NCBI GenBank assembly: GCA_913058495.1
Contig: CAJXQC010000001.1
Location: 124,779-188,778 of the forward strand
Source of the DNA: an uncultured Balneola sp.
GTDB taxonomy: Bacteria > Bacteroidota > Rhodothermia > Balneolales > Balneolaceae
DNA: 64,000 nucleotides
Direction: 5' to 3'
Position 1 is the stretch's first letter. Each line of letters begins with the position of its first letter. The translations under genes and the position numbers were made by a program. This document shows, one piece after another, positions 32,165-39,923 of the stretch. The notes under the pieces are model-generated. The model made no database searches and was not told the origin of the DNA. It worked only from the letters and a program-made list of their open reading frames with translations.

Positions 32165-35100
32165 ATGAAGGCAAGAAAGCTATTCTATTCCGTATTCACT
32201 TGTTTAATTGTTTCGTTTTTTGTGGCTGATATCTCTTCAGCTCAGATTTTCGGGCATGGTGAGGAAACGGATTCTCCTACTTATAAAAAAGAACTCTTTA
32301 AAGATTTAAATTATAGAAATATTGGACCATACAGGGGTGGGCGCTCAGTAGCCGTATCAGGTCATGCTTCACAACCATATACTTTTTACACCGGATTTGC
32401 TGGCGGAGGTGTTTTCAAAACAACAGATGGGGGAAGCAGTTGGATAAACGTATCTGATGATTTTTTTAAAACAGGTTCTGTAGGGGCGATTTCTGTGGCA
32501 CCTTCGGATCCGAATGTGATCTATGCCGGAATGGGCGAAACGGATATACGCGGAAATATGAGTGCGGGAGATGGGATGTATAAATCTACTGATGCAGGGA
32601 AAACCTGGAAACATATCGGTTTAGGCGAAAGCCAGTTTATTGGTGATATAGAAGTGCACCCTTCAAACGATGATATCGTTTGGGTAGCAGCTATGGGACA
32701 GATCTTTGGTATGGATGGAAATGAAGAAAGAGGTGTTTTCAAATCTACAGACGGAGGAGCTACCTGGAAAAAAGTTTTATTTAGAAATAATAAAACCGGA
32801 GCTGTGGACATCGCTGTTGATCCGAATAATCCCAGAATACTATTCGCAGCACTTTGGGAAGCATACAGAAATCCTTGGGAAATGAGCAGTGGTGGTGAAG
32901 GAAGTGGATTGTTCCGAAGCAAAGACGGCGGAGAAACCTGGGAAGAAATTTCAAAATTCCCGGGAATGCCAAAAGGATTACTTGGAAAGATCGGTGTCGC
33001 TGTTTCGCCTGCAAATTCGAACAGAGTTTGGGCAATCATAGAGAATCAAAATGGTGGAGGTTTGTTTCGCTCCGAAAATGGTGGAGATACCTGGAGAAGA
33101 ATAAGTGCGGACAGAAATCTTCGCCAAAGAGCTTGGTATTACTCTAAAGTTATTGCAGATCCGAAAAATGAAAACGGAGTATATGTTCTTAATGTAGGTT
33201 TCTGGAAATCAACAGATGGTGGAAGTAAATTCAGCAGGATTGGAACCCCACATGGCGATCATCATGATCTTTGGATCGATCCAAATGATCCGCAACGAAT
33301 GATCATAGGTGATGACGGTGGAGGTCAGGTAACATATAATGGCGGTGAAGGTTGGTCTTCATATTATACTTCAGCTACAGCACAAATCTATCAGGTTACT
33401 ACGGATAACCAATTTCCATATATGGTGTACGGAGCTCAGCAGGATAACAGCACGTTCGCCATCAAGAACAGAACGAATGGCTTTGGAATTGATGAAAGCG
33501 ATTGGTGGCCGGTAGCCGGTGGTGAAAGTGGATATATTGCTCCTGATCCGGAAGATCCGAATGTTACTTTCGGAGGAAGTTACGGTGGATATCTCAATAA
33601 ATATGACAAAGAACTAGGACTAAGTGATCGCGTTGATGTTTGGCCTGATAATCCTATGGGTGCAGGCGCTGAAAAGCTTAAGTACAGATTTCAGTGGACA
33701 TTCCCGATCATAATCTCTCCTCATAATCCTGATGTTCTTTATACCACATCGCAACATGTGCATCGTTCAACAGATGAAGGAATGAGCTGGGAAACGATCA
33801 GTGACGATCTCACCAGAAATGACAAGGAAAAGCAGAAAGAATCAGGTGGGCCGATTACAAAAGATGATACCTCTGTAGAGTATTACAATACGATCTTTAC
33901 TTTTGTTGAGTCACCAATTCAGGAAGGTACTTTTTGGGCGGGTTCAGATGACGGATTAATTCATATCAGCAGAGATAACGGAGAAACTTGGGAGAATGTA
34001 ACACCGAAGGGATTACCGGAAACAATGATCAGTATCATTGATGCTTCCCATCATGATGCAGGAACAGCTTACTTTGCTGCTACACGATATAAGTTCAATG
34101 ACTATGCACCGATGATCTACAAAACCACAAATTATGGTAAAAGCTGGACTAAGATCACAAAAGGAATTCCGGCAATGGATTTCACCCGTGTGGTTAGAGA
34201 AGACCCAAACAAAAAAGGCCTACTGTATGCAGGAACAGAAACCGGAGTATATGTTTCTTTTGATGCGGGCGAAAACTGGCAGGATCTGCAATTAAATCTT
34301 CCGGCTGTTCCGGTTACAGATATGGCAGTTCATAAACGCGATAAAGATCTCGTAGTGGCAACTCAGGGGCGTTCGTTCTGGATACTGGATGATCTGCCTG
34401 TGCTTCACCAAATGAGTGATCAGATCGCTAAAGCAGAAAATCATCTTTTCCAGCCGGAGAGAACATACTTGTTCGGAGGTCCTAGCTTCAGCAGACCGGG
34501 TTCTACAGTAGGGCAGAATCCTGAACGAGGAGCTGTTTTCTTTTACACGTTGAGAGACGAAATGGCGGAAGAGATCAAGCTGGAAATTCTAGATCCTTCG
34601 GGAAATACCATACGAACCTATTCCAGCATCAAAGATGATAATGATCGTCCTGTAAGAGAGTCATCGACTTTTTATGAAGAAGAAGATCAAACCAGACCAA
34701 GTGTGGTAGCAAATCAACCCGGTCTAAATAAGTTTGTTTGGGGATTGGATTATCCTGACGTAACCAGAATTGATGGTACACAAATTCTTTGGGCAGGAAA
34801 TACCTCAGGACCTTCCGCAATTCCGGGAACATACACTGTTAAAATGCATATCGGCGATGAGGTTGTTGCAGAACGTAATTTTGAAGTAGTAAAAGACCCA
34901 AGATTAGAAAATGTAACCCAGCAAGATTTTGTAGCACAGTTTGAGTTAGTAAAAACGATCAAAGCAAAACTGGACACCACTCATAAAACCATCAATAGAA
35001 TTCGTGAGATTCGAAAAGAGATCAACGAAATGATGGCTGAAGCAAAGGACAACAAAGAGCTACAGGAAAAAGCGAAAACGATGCTGGAAGCAATGTCAGA

Positions 35101-35365
35101 AGTTGAAAATGAGCTGATGCAAACCAAAGCCGAAGCAACTCAGGATGTATTGAACTTTGAGATCAAGCTGAATAACAAGCTTGCGGCACTGGCCAGCACT
35201 GTAGCAACCGGCTACGGCAGACCAACTAAACAACAATATGCAGTGTATGAAGATCTGGCTGGAAAAGTAGATGCTCAATTCAAGCGTTTGCAAGCAGTTT
35301 GGGATGGTGAATACGAAAACATCATTCAGGAATTTGAAAGCAAAGGCGGAAAGATCCAGAACTGA
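32165..35365 (+). CDS. Secreted VPS10 / Asp-box beta-propeller protein
   Basis: 1066 residues. The signal peptide is M-K-A-R-K-L-F-Y-S-V-F, with cleavage after S-S-A-Q. The N-terminal two thirds form a beta-propeller with many Asp-box (BNR) loops of the S-T-D-G-G-x-x-W type (for example near residues 84, 142, 197, 249 and 303). The protein resembles sortilin/VPS10 and glycosyl-hydrolase-like propellers common in Bacteroidota. The C-terminal part has an Ig-like strand region (about 790-910) and an extended helical stretch (about 925-1066) that may form a coiled coil. The exact activity is unknown; it may bind or cleave glycans or peptides. It is monocistronic, 205 bases after the TonB-like gene, with no clear terminator between. 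Confidence 0.85.
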   Translation: MKARKLFYSVFTCLIVSFFVADISSAQIFGHGEETDSPTYKKELFKDLNYRNIGPYRGGRSVAVSGHASQPYTFYTGFAGGGVFKTTDGGSSWINVSDDFFKTGSVGAISVAPSDPNVIYAGMGETDIRGNMSAGDGMYKSTDAGKTWKHIGLGESQFIGDIEVHPSNDDIVWVAAMGQIFGMDGNEERGVFKSTDGGATWKKVLFRNNKTGAVDIAVDPNNPRILFAALWEAYRNPWEMSSGGEGSGLFRSKDGGETWEEISKFPGMPKGLLGKIGVAVSPANSNRVWAIIENQNGGGLFRSENGGDTWRRISADRNLRQRAWYYSKVIADPKNENGVYVLNVGFWKSTDGGSKFSRIGTPHGDHHDLWIDPNDPQRMIIGDDGGGQVTYNGGEGWSSYYTSATAQIYQVTTDNQFPYMVYGAQQDNSTFAIKNRTNGFGIDESDWWPVAGGESGYIAPDPEDPNVTFGGSYGGYLNKYDKELGLSDRVDVWPDNPMGAGAEKLKYRFQWTFPIIISPHNPDVLYTTSQHVHRSTDEGMSWETISDDLTRNDKEKQKESGGPITKDDTSVEYYNTIFTFVESPIQEGTFWAGSDDGLIHISRDNGETWENVTPKGLPETMISIIDASHHDAGTAYFAATRYKFNDYAPMIYKTTNYGKSWTKITKGIPAMDFTRVVREDPNKKGLLYAGTETGVYVSFDAGENWQDLQLNLPAVPVTDMAVHKRDKDLVVATQGRSFWILDDLPVLHQMSDQIAKAENHLFQPERTYLFGGPSFSRPGSTVGQNPERGAVFFYTLRDEMAEEIKLEILDPSGNTIRTYSSIKDDNDRPVRESSTFYEEEDQTRPSVVANQPGLNKFVWGLDYPDVTRIDGTQILWAGNTSGPSAIPGTYTVKMHIGDEVVAERNFEVVKDPRLENVTQQDFVAQFELVKTIKAKLDTTHKTINRIREIRKEINEMMAEAKDNKELQEKAKTMLEAMSEVENELMQTKAEATQDVLNFEIKLNNKLAALASTVATGYGRPTKQQYAVYEDLAGKVDAQFKRLQAVWDGEYENIIQEFESKGGKIQN

Positions 35366-35373
35366 TTAAAAAA

Positions 35374-35420
35374 CTAGTTAATGTTTAATCGTTATTTGAG
35401 AAGCGATTAGCCATTCCGGA
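35374..35420. repeat. Degenerate heptamer repeat after the VPS10 gene
   Basis: CTAGTTA, ATGTTTA and ATCGTTA (35374-35394) are in 7-bp phase, starting 9 bases after the TGA. AGCGATTAGCCATTCC (35402-35417) is a decayed reverse complement. The units are close to those after the gdh stop (TTAGTTA ATGGTTA ATTGTTA), so the two loci may share ancestry. Confidence 0.6.
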
Positions 35421-35430
35421 AACTTCTTAC

Positions 35431-35458
35431 GGTCAGACGGACTAAACCCGTCTGATGG
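35431..35458. repeat. Single REP hairpin of the RAYT-linked family
   Basis: TCAGACGG (35433-35440) pairs perfectly with CCGTCTGA (35448-35455). The context GGTCAGACGG...CCCGTCTGATGG joins the left half of REP hairpin B with the right half of hairpin A found at 14.7-16.3 kb. It lies 19 kb from the RAYT gene, so the family is dispersed. Confidence 0.65.
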
Positions 35459-35495
35459 GTTTTTAAGGCTAGTCTGTATTGATTGAGATTCACCT

Positions 35496-35520
35496 GGTTC
35501 CGGTGCTCTGCGTCGGAACC
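35496..35520. repeat. GGTTCCG/CGGAACC hairpin, dispersed repeat copy 2
   Basis: Arms GGTTCCG (35496-35502) and CGGAACC (35514-35520) with an 11-base loop; read on the minus strand it matches the copy at 7745-7769 in 22 of 25 bases. It is flanked by an imperfect direct repeat (GTCTGTATTGATTGAGATTC at about 35472 and GTCTGTATTAATTAAAATTC at about 35548). Confidence 0.65.
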
Positions 35521-35554
35521 AACTTGTAGATACTTTTTCTAAAGATTGTCTGTA

Positions 35555-36046
35555 TTAATTAAAATTCTCTTTCCTATACTCAGAATCATAATCAGATTTT
35601 TTGCTGATAAGCTTATTAAGGTAGCCGAAAAGATAGTTTATGATAACAAGAATGAATGTAGTTCCAACGCCTAGCCAGTATTGCTTAAGAGCTATACTTA
35701 TTCCGATTCCGGCAGCCATTAAAATGGTTGCTGCGGTGGTTAGATATCGCACTACCTGACTCGAAGAGCTTTTTAAAATAGTTCCGGCGCCAATAAAACT
35801 GACACCTACTACAACGGCATGAACCATACGAATTGGGTCAACGCCAAGTCCTTCTGGTTGGATAAGCTGATTGAAATCTATGATCACTATTCGACCCAAA
35901 GAAACCAATAATGCAGCTGAACCGGAGATGATCATATTGGTTCGGAATCCGGCAGGTTTCTGCTTCCATTCCCGCTCCAGCCCCAGAATCCCACCCAGGA
36001 TAAGAGCTATAGTTACATCTAATAAAATTTGTGCTTGTTCATACAT
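35555..36046 (-). CDS. MgtC/SapB-family membrane protein
   Basis: 163 residues with four to five membrane helices. The signature L-G-G-I-L-G-L-E-R-E-W-K-Q-K-P-A-G-F-R-T-N (about residues 18-38) is the MgtC core, followed by S-A-A-L-L-V-S-L-G and V-V-V-G-V-S-F-I-G-A-G-T-I-L-K. It lacks the long C-terminal ACT-like domain of virulence MgtC, like the short SapB form. Such proteins are tied to magnesium starvation and F-ATPase control in some pathogens; here the role is open. Its stop lies inside one arm of a direct repeat that flanks the GGTTCCG hairpin. Confidence 0.85.
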   Translation of the reverse strand: MYEQAQILLDVTIALILGGILGLEREWKQKPAGFRTNMIISGSAALLVSLGRIVIIDFNQLIQPEGLGVDPIRMVHAVVVGVSFIGAGTILKSSSSQVVRYLTTAATILMAAGIGISIALKQYWLGVGTTFILVIINYLFGYLNKLISKKSDYDSEYRKENFN

Positions 36047-36150
36047 GAAAACCCGAAATAAGTAAAGGAGTCTCTTATTTTAATGGGTTAGAGAAGGATT
36101 TGTTCCGTGTTGGATCTCCGGAGCACGAAATTATTAGAAAAGCCTTTATA

Positions 36151-36178
36151 GTCAGACGGGCTACAGCGGTCAGGTCTT
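36151..36178. repeat. Decayed single REP hairpin
   Basis: GTCAGACGGGCTACAGCGG then TCAGGTC resembles the REP hairpin B (GGTCAGAC ... GTCAGACC) with substitutions. It lies between the MgtC gene and the end of the MscS gene. Confidence 0.4.
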
Positions 36179-36200
36179 AATGGAACACCTAAATTGAGAT

Positions 36201-36256
36201 CTTCTCACTCACCACTTTTCACTTCTTTATTTTCACCTTTCACTTCCTCACTCTTC
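36201..36256. repeat. Eight-unit heptamer array inside the 3' end of the MscS gene
   Basis: Units in 7-bp phase on the plus strand: CTTCTCA, CTCACCA, CTTTTCA, CTTCTTT, ATTTTCA, CCTTTCA, CTTCCTC, ACTCTTC. The minus-strand stop codon (36205-36207) lies in the first unit, so the others are translated as the last 16 or so residues of the channel protein. Confidence 0.75.
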
Positions 36257-37152
36257 GGCATAGCATTTCTAAAATTAATATCTCTCTGCGGGAAAGGAAT
36301 TTCGATATCGTATGCTCTGAACTTTCTGACGATGGCCTGATTTAGTCCATTTAGGATCGAGTAATGTTCTTTCACATTTCCAACCCAAACGATCAGCTTC
36401 ATATTCCAGGAAGAATCCCCGAATGACCGCAAGTGTACATCATGTTTTGGAGTATGTAGTATGGAGTCACTTTCTTCAGCGACTTCGTTGAGCGCCTTTA
36501 ATACAACATCAAGATCCGAGCCGTAGGACACGCCGACATCAATAACCAAACGATAAGTTGGATCTCCGTATGAATAGTTGACTACATTCTTTGAAATGAA
36601 CTCAGAATTCGGAACGATCACAGAAATATTATTGATGGATCGAACAGTGGTGGAACGGATATTAATTTCCTGAACATCTCCTTCTATATCATTTACCAAT
36701 ACACGATCTCCAATGCTGATTGGGCGTTCGAAAAGTACGATCAAACCCGAAATGAAGTTGGAAGTGATGTTTTGTAAACCAAAACCAATACCAACAGAAA
36801 GGAAACCAAAGATCACTGCGAGTCCCGTCAGGTCAACACCTACAAACTGAAAGGAGACCAGCATCCCGATGATCATGACCACGTATTGAGTCATCCTGGA
36901 AAGTGTAAACCGCAACCCGGGATCTTTAATAAATCGTGGTAAGACTTTATTGTTTAAAATCCTTTTTACAAAGCTGCCGAGATAAGTAAACCCAATAAGA
37001 AAGAAAATGAAGATACAAATGGACAGAAGAGTAACCGGAGTATCTTTTAATTCAAATAAAGTGGTATTAAAAAGAGTACCCAGATAATCAAAGATCTCAC
37101 TCGGGGTGAGGTCATCTATGGTAGGTAATGATTGTGTGGAATCAGCTTGCAT
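36205..37152 (-). CDS. MscS-family mechanosensitive channel
   Basis: An inner-membrane channel opened by membrane tension. It has three membrane helices (about 44-64, 86-108 and 113-135); the pore helix and cap region show G-I-G-F-G-L-Q-N-I-T-S-N-F-I-S-G-L-I-V-L-F-E-R-P-I-S-I-G-D. The beta domain (V-L-V-N-D-I-E-G-D-V-Q-E-I-N-I-R-S-T-T-V-R) and the alpha/beta C-terminal domain follow, with D-I-E-I-P-F-P-Q-R-D-I near the end. The final tail (E-E-V-K-G-E-N-K-E-V-K-S-G-E) is translated heptamer repeat and unlikely to be ancestral. It lies 54 bases after the Spy-like gene and may be part of the sigma operon. Confidence 0.9.
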   Translation of the reverse strand: MQADSTQSLPTIDDLTPSEIFDYLGTLFNTTLFELKDTPVTLLSICIFIFFLIGFTYLGSFVKRILNNKVLPRFIKDPGLRFTLSRMTQYVVMIIGMLVSFQFVGVDLTGLAVIFGFLSVGIGFGLQNITSNFISGLIVLFERPISIGDRVLVNDIEGDVQEINIRSTTVRSINNISVIVPNSEFISKNVVNYSYGDPTYRLVIDVGVSYGSDLDVVLKALNEVAEESDSILHTPKHDVHLRSFGDSSWNMKLIVWVGNVKEHYSILNGLNQAIVRKFRAYDIEIPFPQRDINFRNAMPKSEEVKGENKEVKSGE

Positions 37153-37206
37153 ATTTTCTTAATTAGGTTGGGTGAAAATAAACAAATCTGAAAGAACCGC
37201 AGTTAA

Positions 37207-37704
37207 TTAATTTCCACTAGCGGGTTCCTTTTTATCGCCTTCACGATCTCTTCTGGATTTTATCATTCGTTGAACAAGAGAATCTAGTTCTTGAAGTTGT
37301 TCAGGGGTACAAAGCGCTCTGATATTCGAGATGTGTTCATATGTTCGGAATTCCATATCCGAAACCAATACTCCGATCTCAGTAGTTAAAGAATCCACGG
37401 TTTCAACTGAAACATCATTGACTTGTGTAAGACGGAACATACGTCTTCTCTTTTCATCGATCTTTTGCTGAAGAGCTTTCGTTTCGTTTCTGTGATTAGT
37501 ATTTAAAGAATCATACGTTCGTTTTTGTTCTTCAGAAAGCCCCAGTTTTTTTGCAAGGTATTCGCTTCTTTTGTCTCCGTCTCTTCGGTCATGACCTCGC
37601 TTTCCAAGTTCCGGACCAACAACTAACCCGATAAGAATCAGGTTCAGCAAAACCAGAACAGAGATGGATATAATAGTAAATCGTTTGTTCTCAAATAAAC
37701 CCAT
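37207..37704 (-). CDS. Spy/CpxP-like periplasmic stress protein (heavy-metal-resistance family)
   Basis: 165 residues. An N-terminal hydrophobic segment (about 9-30) acts as signal anchor or signal peptide. Then a helical domain has K-K-L-G-L-S-E-E-Q-K-R-T-Y-D-S-L and L-C-T-P-E-Q-L-Q-E-L-D-S-L-V, the two LTxxQ-like motifs of Spy/CpxP/ZraP proteins. In that family such proteins act as periplasmic chaperones or as sensors of envelope or metal stress. It is the third gene of the ECF operon (sigma, anti-sigma, this gene), 4 bases after the anti-sigma, so it may feed back on the anti-sigma. Confidence 0.75.
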   Translation of the reverse strand: MGLFENKRFTIISISVLVLLNLILIGLVVGPELGKRGHDRRDGDKRSEYLAKKLGLSEEQKRTYDSLNTNHRNETKALQQKIDEKRRRMFRLTQVNDVSVETVDSLTTEIGVLVSDMEFRTYEHISNIRALCTPEQLQELDSLVQRMIKSRRDREGDKKEPASGN

Positions 37705-37708
37705 GAGC

Positions 37709-38038
37709 TTACTCCAAGGAAGTTAAAGTTGCGTAATCCGGAAAGTACTCATCAGAATATTCTGAGATATCTTCAGTTGTTTGTTCACTATCAGAATTGG
37801 TAGAATAAAATAGAATGGCAGAAACATTCAGGATCAATATTAAAATGACAGCTGCATATTTTCGCACTTCGGAAAGAGAGAAGATGGTAGCTGCTTTAGG
37901 AGCGTTTTGATTATCAATTTCATCAAAACGGGCAAAAAGATTTTCTTCAAAATCAGCACTGGTTGAAAGAAAAGCAGGCTTTTCAGCATCTTTCATGAGC
38001 TGATCTATATGGGTTTGTATGTCTTTTTCTGATTTCAT
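37709..38038 (-). CDS. Short membrane-anchored anti-sigma factor (putative)
   Basis: 109 residues: a cytoplasmic N-terminal part (1-65, with E-N-L-F-A-R-F-D-E-I), one membrane helix (about 71-89, Y-A-A-V-I-L-I-L-I-L-N-V-S), and a short acidic tail outside. The size and position directly after an ECF sigma gene suggest an anti-sigma, though no conserved zinc motif is present. GGAAGA lies 5 bases before the ATG. A 17-base motif at 38050-38066 stands 11 bases before this start, and a near-identical one stands 11 bases before the sigma start. Confidence 0.65.
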   Translation of the reverse strand: MKSEKDIQTHIDQLMKDAEKPAFLSTSADFEENLFARFDEIDNQNAPKAATIFSLSEVRKYAAVILILILNVSAILFYSTNSDSEQTTEDISEYSDEYFPDYATLTSLE

Positions 38039-38049
38039 AATTCTTCCGA

Positions 38050-38066
38050 TAAAGGATTAGGCGAAA
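38050..38066 (-). promoter_or_regulatory. 17-base motif upstream of the anti-sigma start
   Basis: On the minus strand it reads TTTCGCCTAATCCTTTA and ends 11 bases before the ATG at 38038. It differs by one base from the motif at 38683-38699. Its place in the leader, at a fixed distance from the start codon, suggests an mRNA-level or sigma-linked control site; function is not known. Confidence 0.45.
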
Positions 38067-38089
38067 TGTGTTGTAAAAACTTGTGCTCT

Positions 38090-38671
38090 TTAAAAATAAT
38101 TTTCATAATTGTCTTCCATGATCTTTCTGAGGTTTTGTTTACTCCGATGAACCAAGGACTCTATAGAAGACAAACTTTTCTCCATAATGTCTGCAATCTC
38201 TTTGTAACTAAGTCCGTCTTGTTGGCTGAGAACAAAAGCCGTTCGTTGGGTTTCAGGAAGTTTATTCAGAGAATCTTGTATAAACTGTTGTTGCTGTTTT
38301 TGATGTAGCTCTTCTTCCGGATCAGGTAGATCTGAAGCCGTTAGAGACATCTCCAAATCGGCTGCTTCTGATCGTACACGCTTTTCAAAATAGGCAGCGC
38401 GTTTAAGGCTTCGGCGTTTTTTCAGTTCATCCAAAGATCTGGAAACAGCGATTCTGTACATCCAGGTAAAAAGGGAGGCCTCTTCTTTAAAATTGGAGAT
38501 GGTTTTGTACACTTCTGCAAAAACTTCCTGAGTAAGGTCTTCAGAGTCATCAACGTCTTTCAGGTAGCCATAACAAACGTTCAGGATTGGGTCTTTATAT
38601 TCACGAACTAATTGCTGAAACGCAGTTCGGTCTTTATCCCGTAGTCGTTGTATGAATTCCTTTTCTTCCAC
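38090..38671 (-). CDS. ECF-type RNA polymerase sigma factor (RpoE-like)
   Basis: About 193 residues. Region 2 has F-Q-Q-L-V-R-E-Y-K-D-P-I-L-N-V-C-Y-G-Y, D-S-E-D-L-T-Q-E-V-F-A-E-V-Y and F-T-W-M-Y-R-I-A-V-S. Region 4 has L-P-E-T-Q-R-T-A-F-V-L-S-Q-Q-D-G-L-S-Y-K-E-I-A-D-I-M and S-L-V-H-R-S-K-Q-N-L-R. The GTG at 38671 is chosen over TTG 38680 because it gives the family-like N-terminus (E-E-K-E-F-I-Q-R-L-R-D) and puts the upstream 17-base motif at exactly the same 11-base distance as in the anti-sigma gene. It heads the operon sigma, anti-sigma, Spy-like, and probably MscS. Confidence 0.9.
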   Translation of the reverse strand: MEEKEFIQRLRDKDRTAFQQLVREYKDPILNVCYGYLKDVDDSEDLTQEVFAEVYKTISNFKEEASLFTWMYRIAVSRSLDELKKRRSLKRAAYFEKRVRSEAADLEMSLTASDLPDPEEELHQKQQQQFIQDSLNKLPETQRTAFVLSQQDGLSYKEIADIMEKSLSSIESLVHRSKQNLRKIMEDNYENYF

Positions 38672-38682
38672 TAAAGCCAATT

Positions 38683-38699
38683 TAAAGAATTAGGCGAAA
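38683..38699 (-). promoter_or_regulatory. 17-base motif upstream of the sigma gene start
   Basis: On the minus strand it reads TTTCGCCTAATTCTTTA, 16 of 17 identical to the motif at 38050-38066, and ends 11 bases before GTG 38671. See the finding on this pair. Confidence 0.45.
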
Positions 38700-38801
38700 G
38701 TTTTAAGAAATTCTTTTTATGAAATTTATACTAGTAAAAGAGATTGATATTATAAACTGGATTAGCTTAGTTAAATCAAGTTATTAACCAAGCGGATATA
38801 T

Positions 38802-39869
38802 ATGAGACAGCTAGCGATTTTAGTTTTACTTGTATTTATAAATGGTTGTATCACTCCAAGGCCTGTTACCGTTGATGAAAAGACAGTTGAGAACAACCCA
38901 AACCTAATCGAAACTTCTCCGGGCTATTATATGGAGTTCATAGGGCTTAAAAATTATACGGCCCAGCAAATAGTTGATTCTATGCGAGCTAAACAGCCGG
39001 AAACAATTATTGGGGCGCGAGCACTAAATGCGTGTAGTGCAGTGATGCAAGATGACCTGGGATTTGAGTATTCATCTACAAATTACGTCAAGCCAAACTA
39101 TGGATATATAACTCTTATTGAGTCTAAAAAGGATTACGGGATTGTTGAAAAAGAATTACCGAAGGATACCTTAAATACAATTTCGGAATGGAACATCAAT
39201 GGAAAAAATCTCGGAGATCAAACAAATACAATGGCACTCTCTTTTCTAATTCAATTTCTCCGTACTGATGGAAAAAAGATAAGCATGAAAATGAAAATGA
39301 TTTACAATCAATTTGCAGAAGATTCAGAAAAAGAATTTTCAGACGGTTTGATAGATCACATCAATTCTTTGGATATGGATGAGGCGTTGCCATTAGCTCG
39401 TGAAGTATTAAAAGCGGATGGTAATTTGGTTAATAGGTACTGGGCGTTACTTATTATGATGAGAACTAAACCAAATGATAACGATTTAGAACTTCTTTTT
39501 GACCAGTACTATTTTGACGACAACACTCTTAAATCTTACACATCATACGTTCTGCGAGAAACGTTAAAGTTGAGAGATGAAATACCTTGGAAACTCTATA
39601 CTGCTCAAATTCAAAACTTGTTGAATGGTTCTGCAATCTGGAGCTATGATAATATATTGAGGTTTTTGAAAGACAATAATTTTGACAGCAATTTTGCTTC
39701 AGATATTCTAAATCCTAAATCACCAATTTTAAGTGACTACCTTAATGCTTATGAGTCGAGCAAAAGTAAATTAGCATTTGAATTTATATCTAAGATCAGC
39801 TCAGGCGAGGTGAAAAATAAAGATGAAGCAAATAAATGGCTTGCGAGCCAATACATGAAATTGAATTAA
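38802..39869 (+). CDS. Large putative lipoprotein of unknown function
   Basis: 355 residues. The signal sequence M-R-Q-L-A-I-L-V-L-L-V-F-I-N-G-C ends in a lipobox with the lipidated Cys at residue 16. The mature part is mixed alpha/beta in the first half. The second half (about 190-355) is helical and repetitive (W-A-L-L-I-M-M-R, L-R-E-T-L-K-L, then K-S-K-L-A-F-E-F), which could be a HEAT-like solenoid. No family is recognised. It is single and ends 2 bases before a strong hairpin. Confidence 0.65.
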   Translation: MRQLAILVLLVFINGCITPRPVTVDEKTVENNPNLIETSPGYYMEFIGLKNYTAQQIVDSMRAKQPETIIGARALNACSAVMQDDLGFEYSSTNYVKPNYGYITLIESKKDYGIVEKELPKDTLNTISEWNINGKNLGDQTNTMALSFLIQFLRTDGKKISMKMKMIYNQFAEDSEKEFSDGLIDHINSLDMDEALPLAREVLKADGNLVNRYWALLIMMRTKPNDNDLELLFDQYYFDDNTLKSYTSYVLRETLKLRDEIPWKLYTAQIQNLLNGSAIWSYDNILRFLKDNNFDSNFASDILNPKSPILSDYLNAYESSKSKLAFEFISKISSGEVKNKDEANKWLASQYMKLN

Positions 39870-39870
39870 A

Positions 39871-39906
39871 AACATTAGGGATGTAAAATATTACATCCCT
39901 AATGTT
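39871..39906. terminator. Perfect hairpin between convergent genes
   Basis: Arms AACATTAGGGATGTAA (39871-39886) and its exact complement (39891-39906) enclose the 4-base loop AATA. It lies 2 bases after the lipoprotein gene and 17 bases from the glgP stop. The flanking A/T runs are short (AAA and TTT), so it is a weak intrinsic terminator in both directions; it could also be a dispersed palindrome. Confidence 0.6.
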
Positions 39907-39923
39907 GATCTTTAAATAGACAA

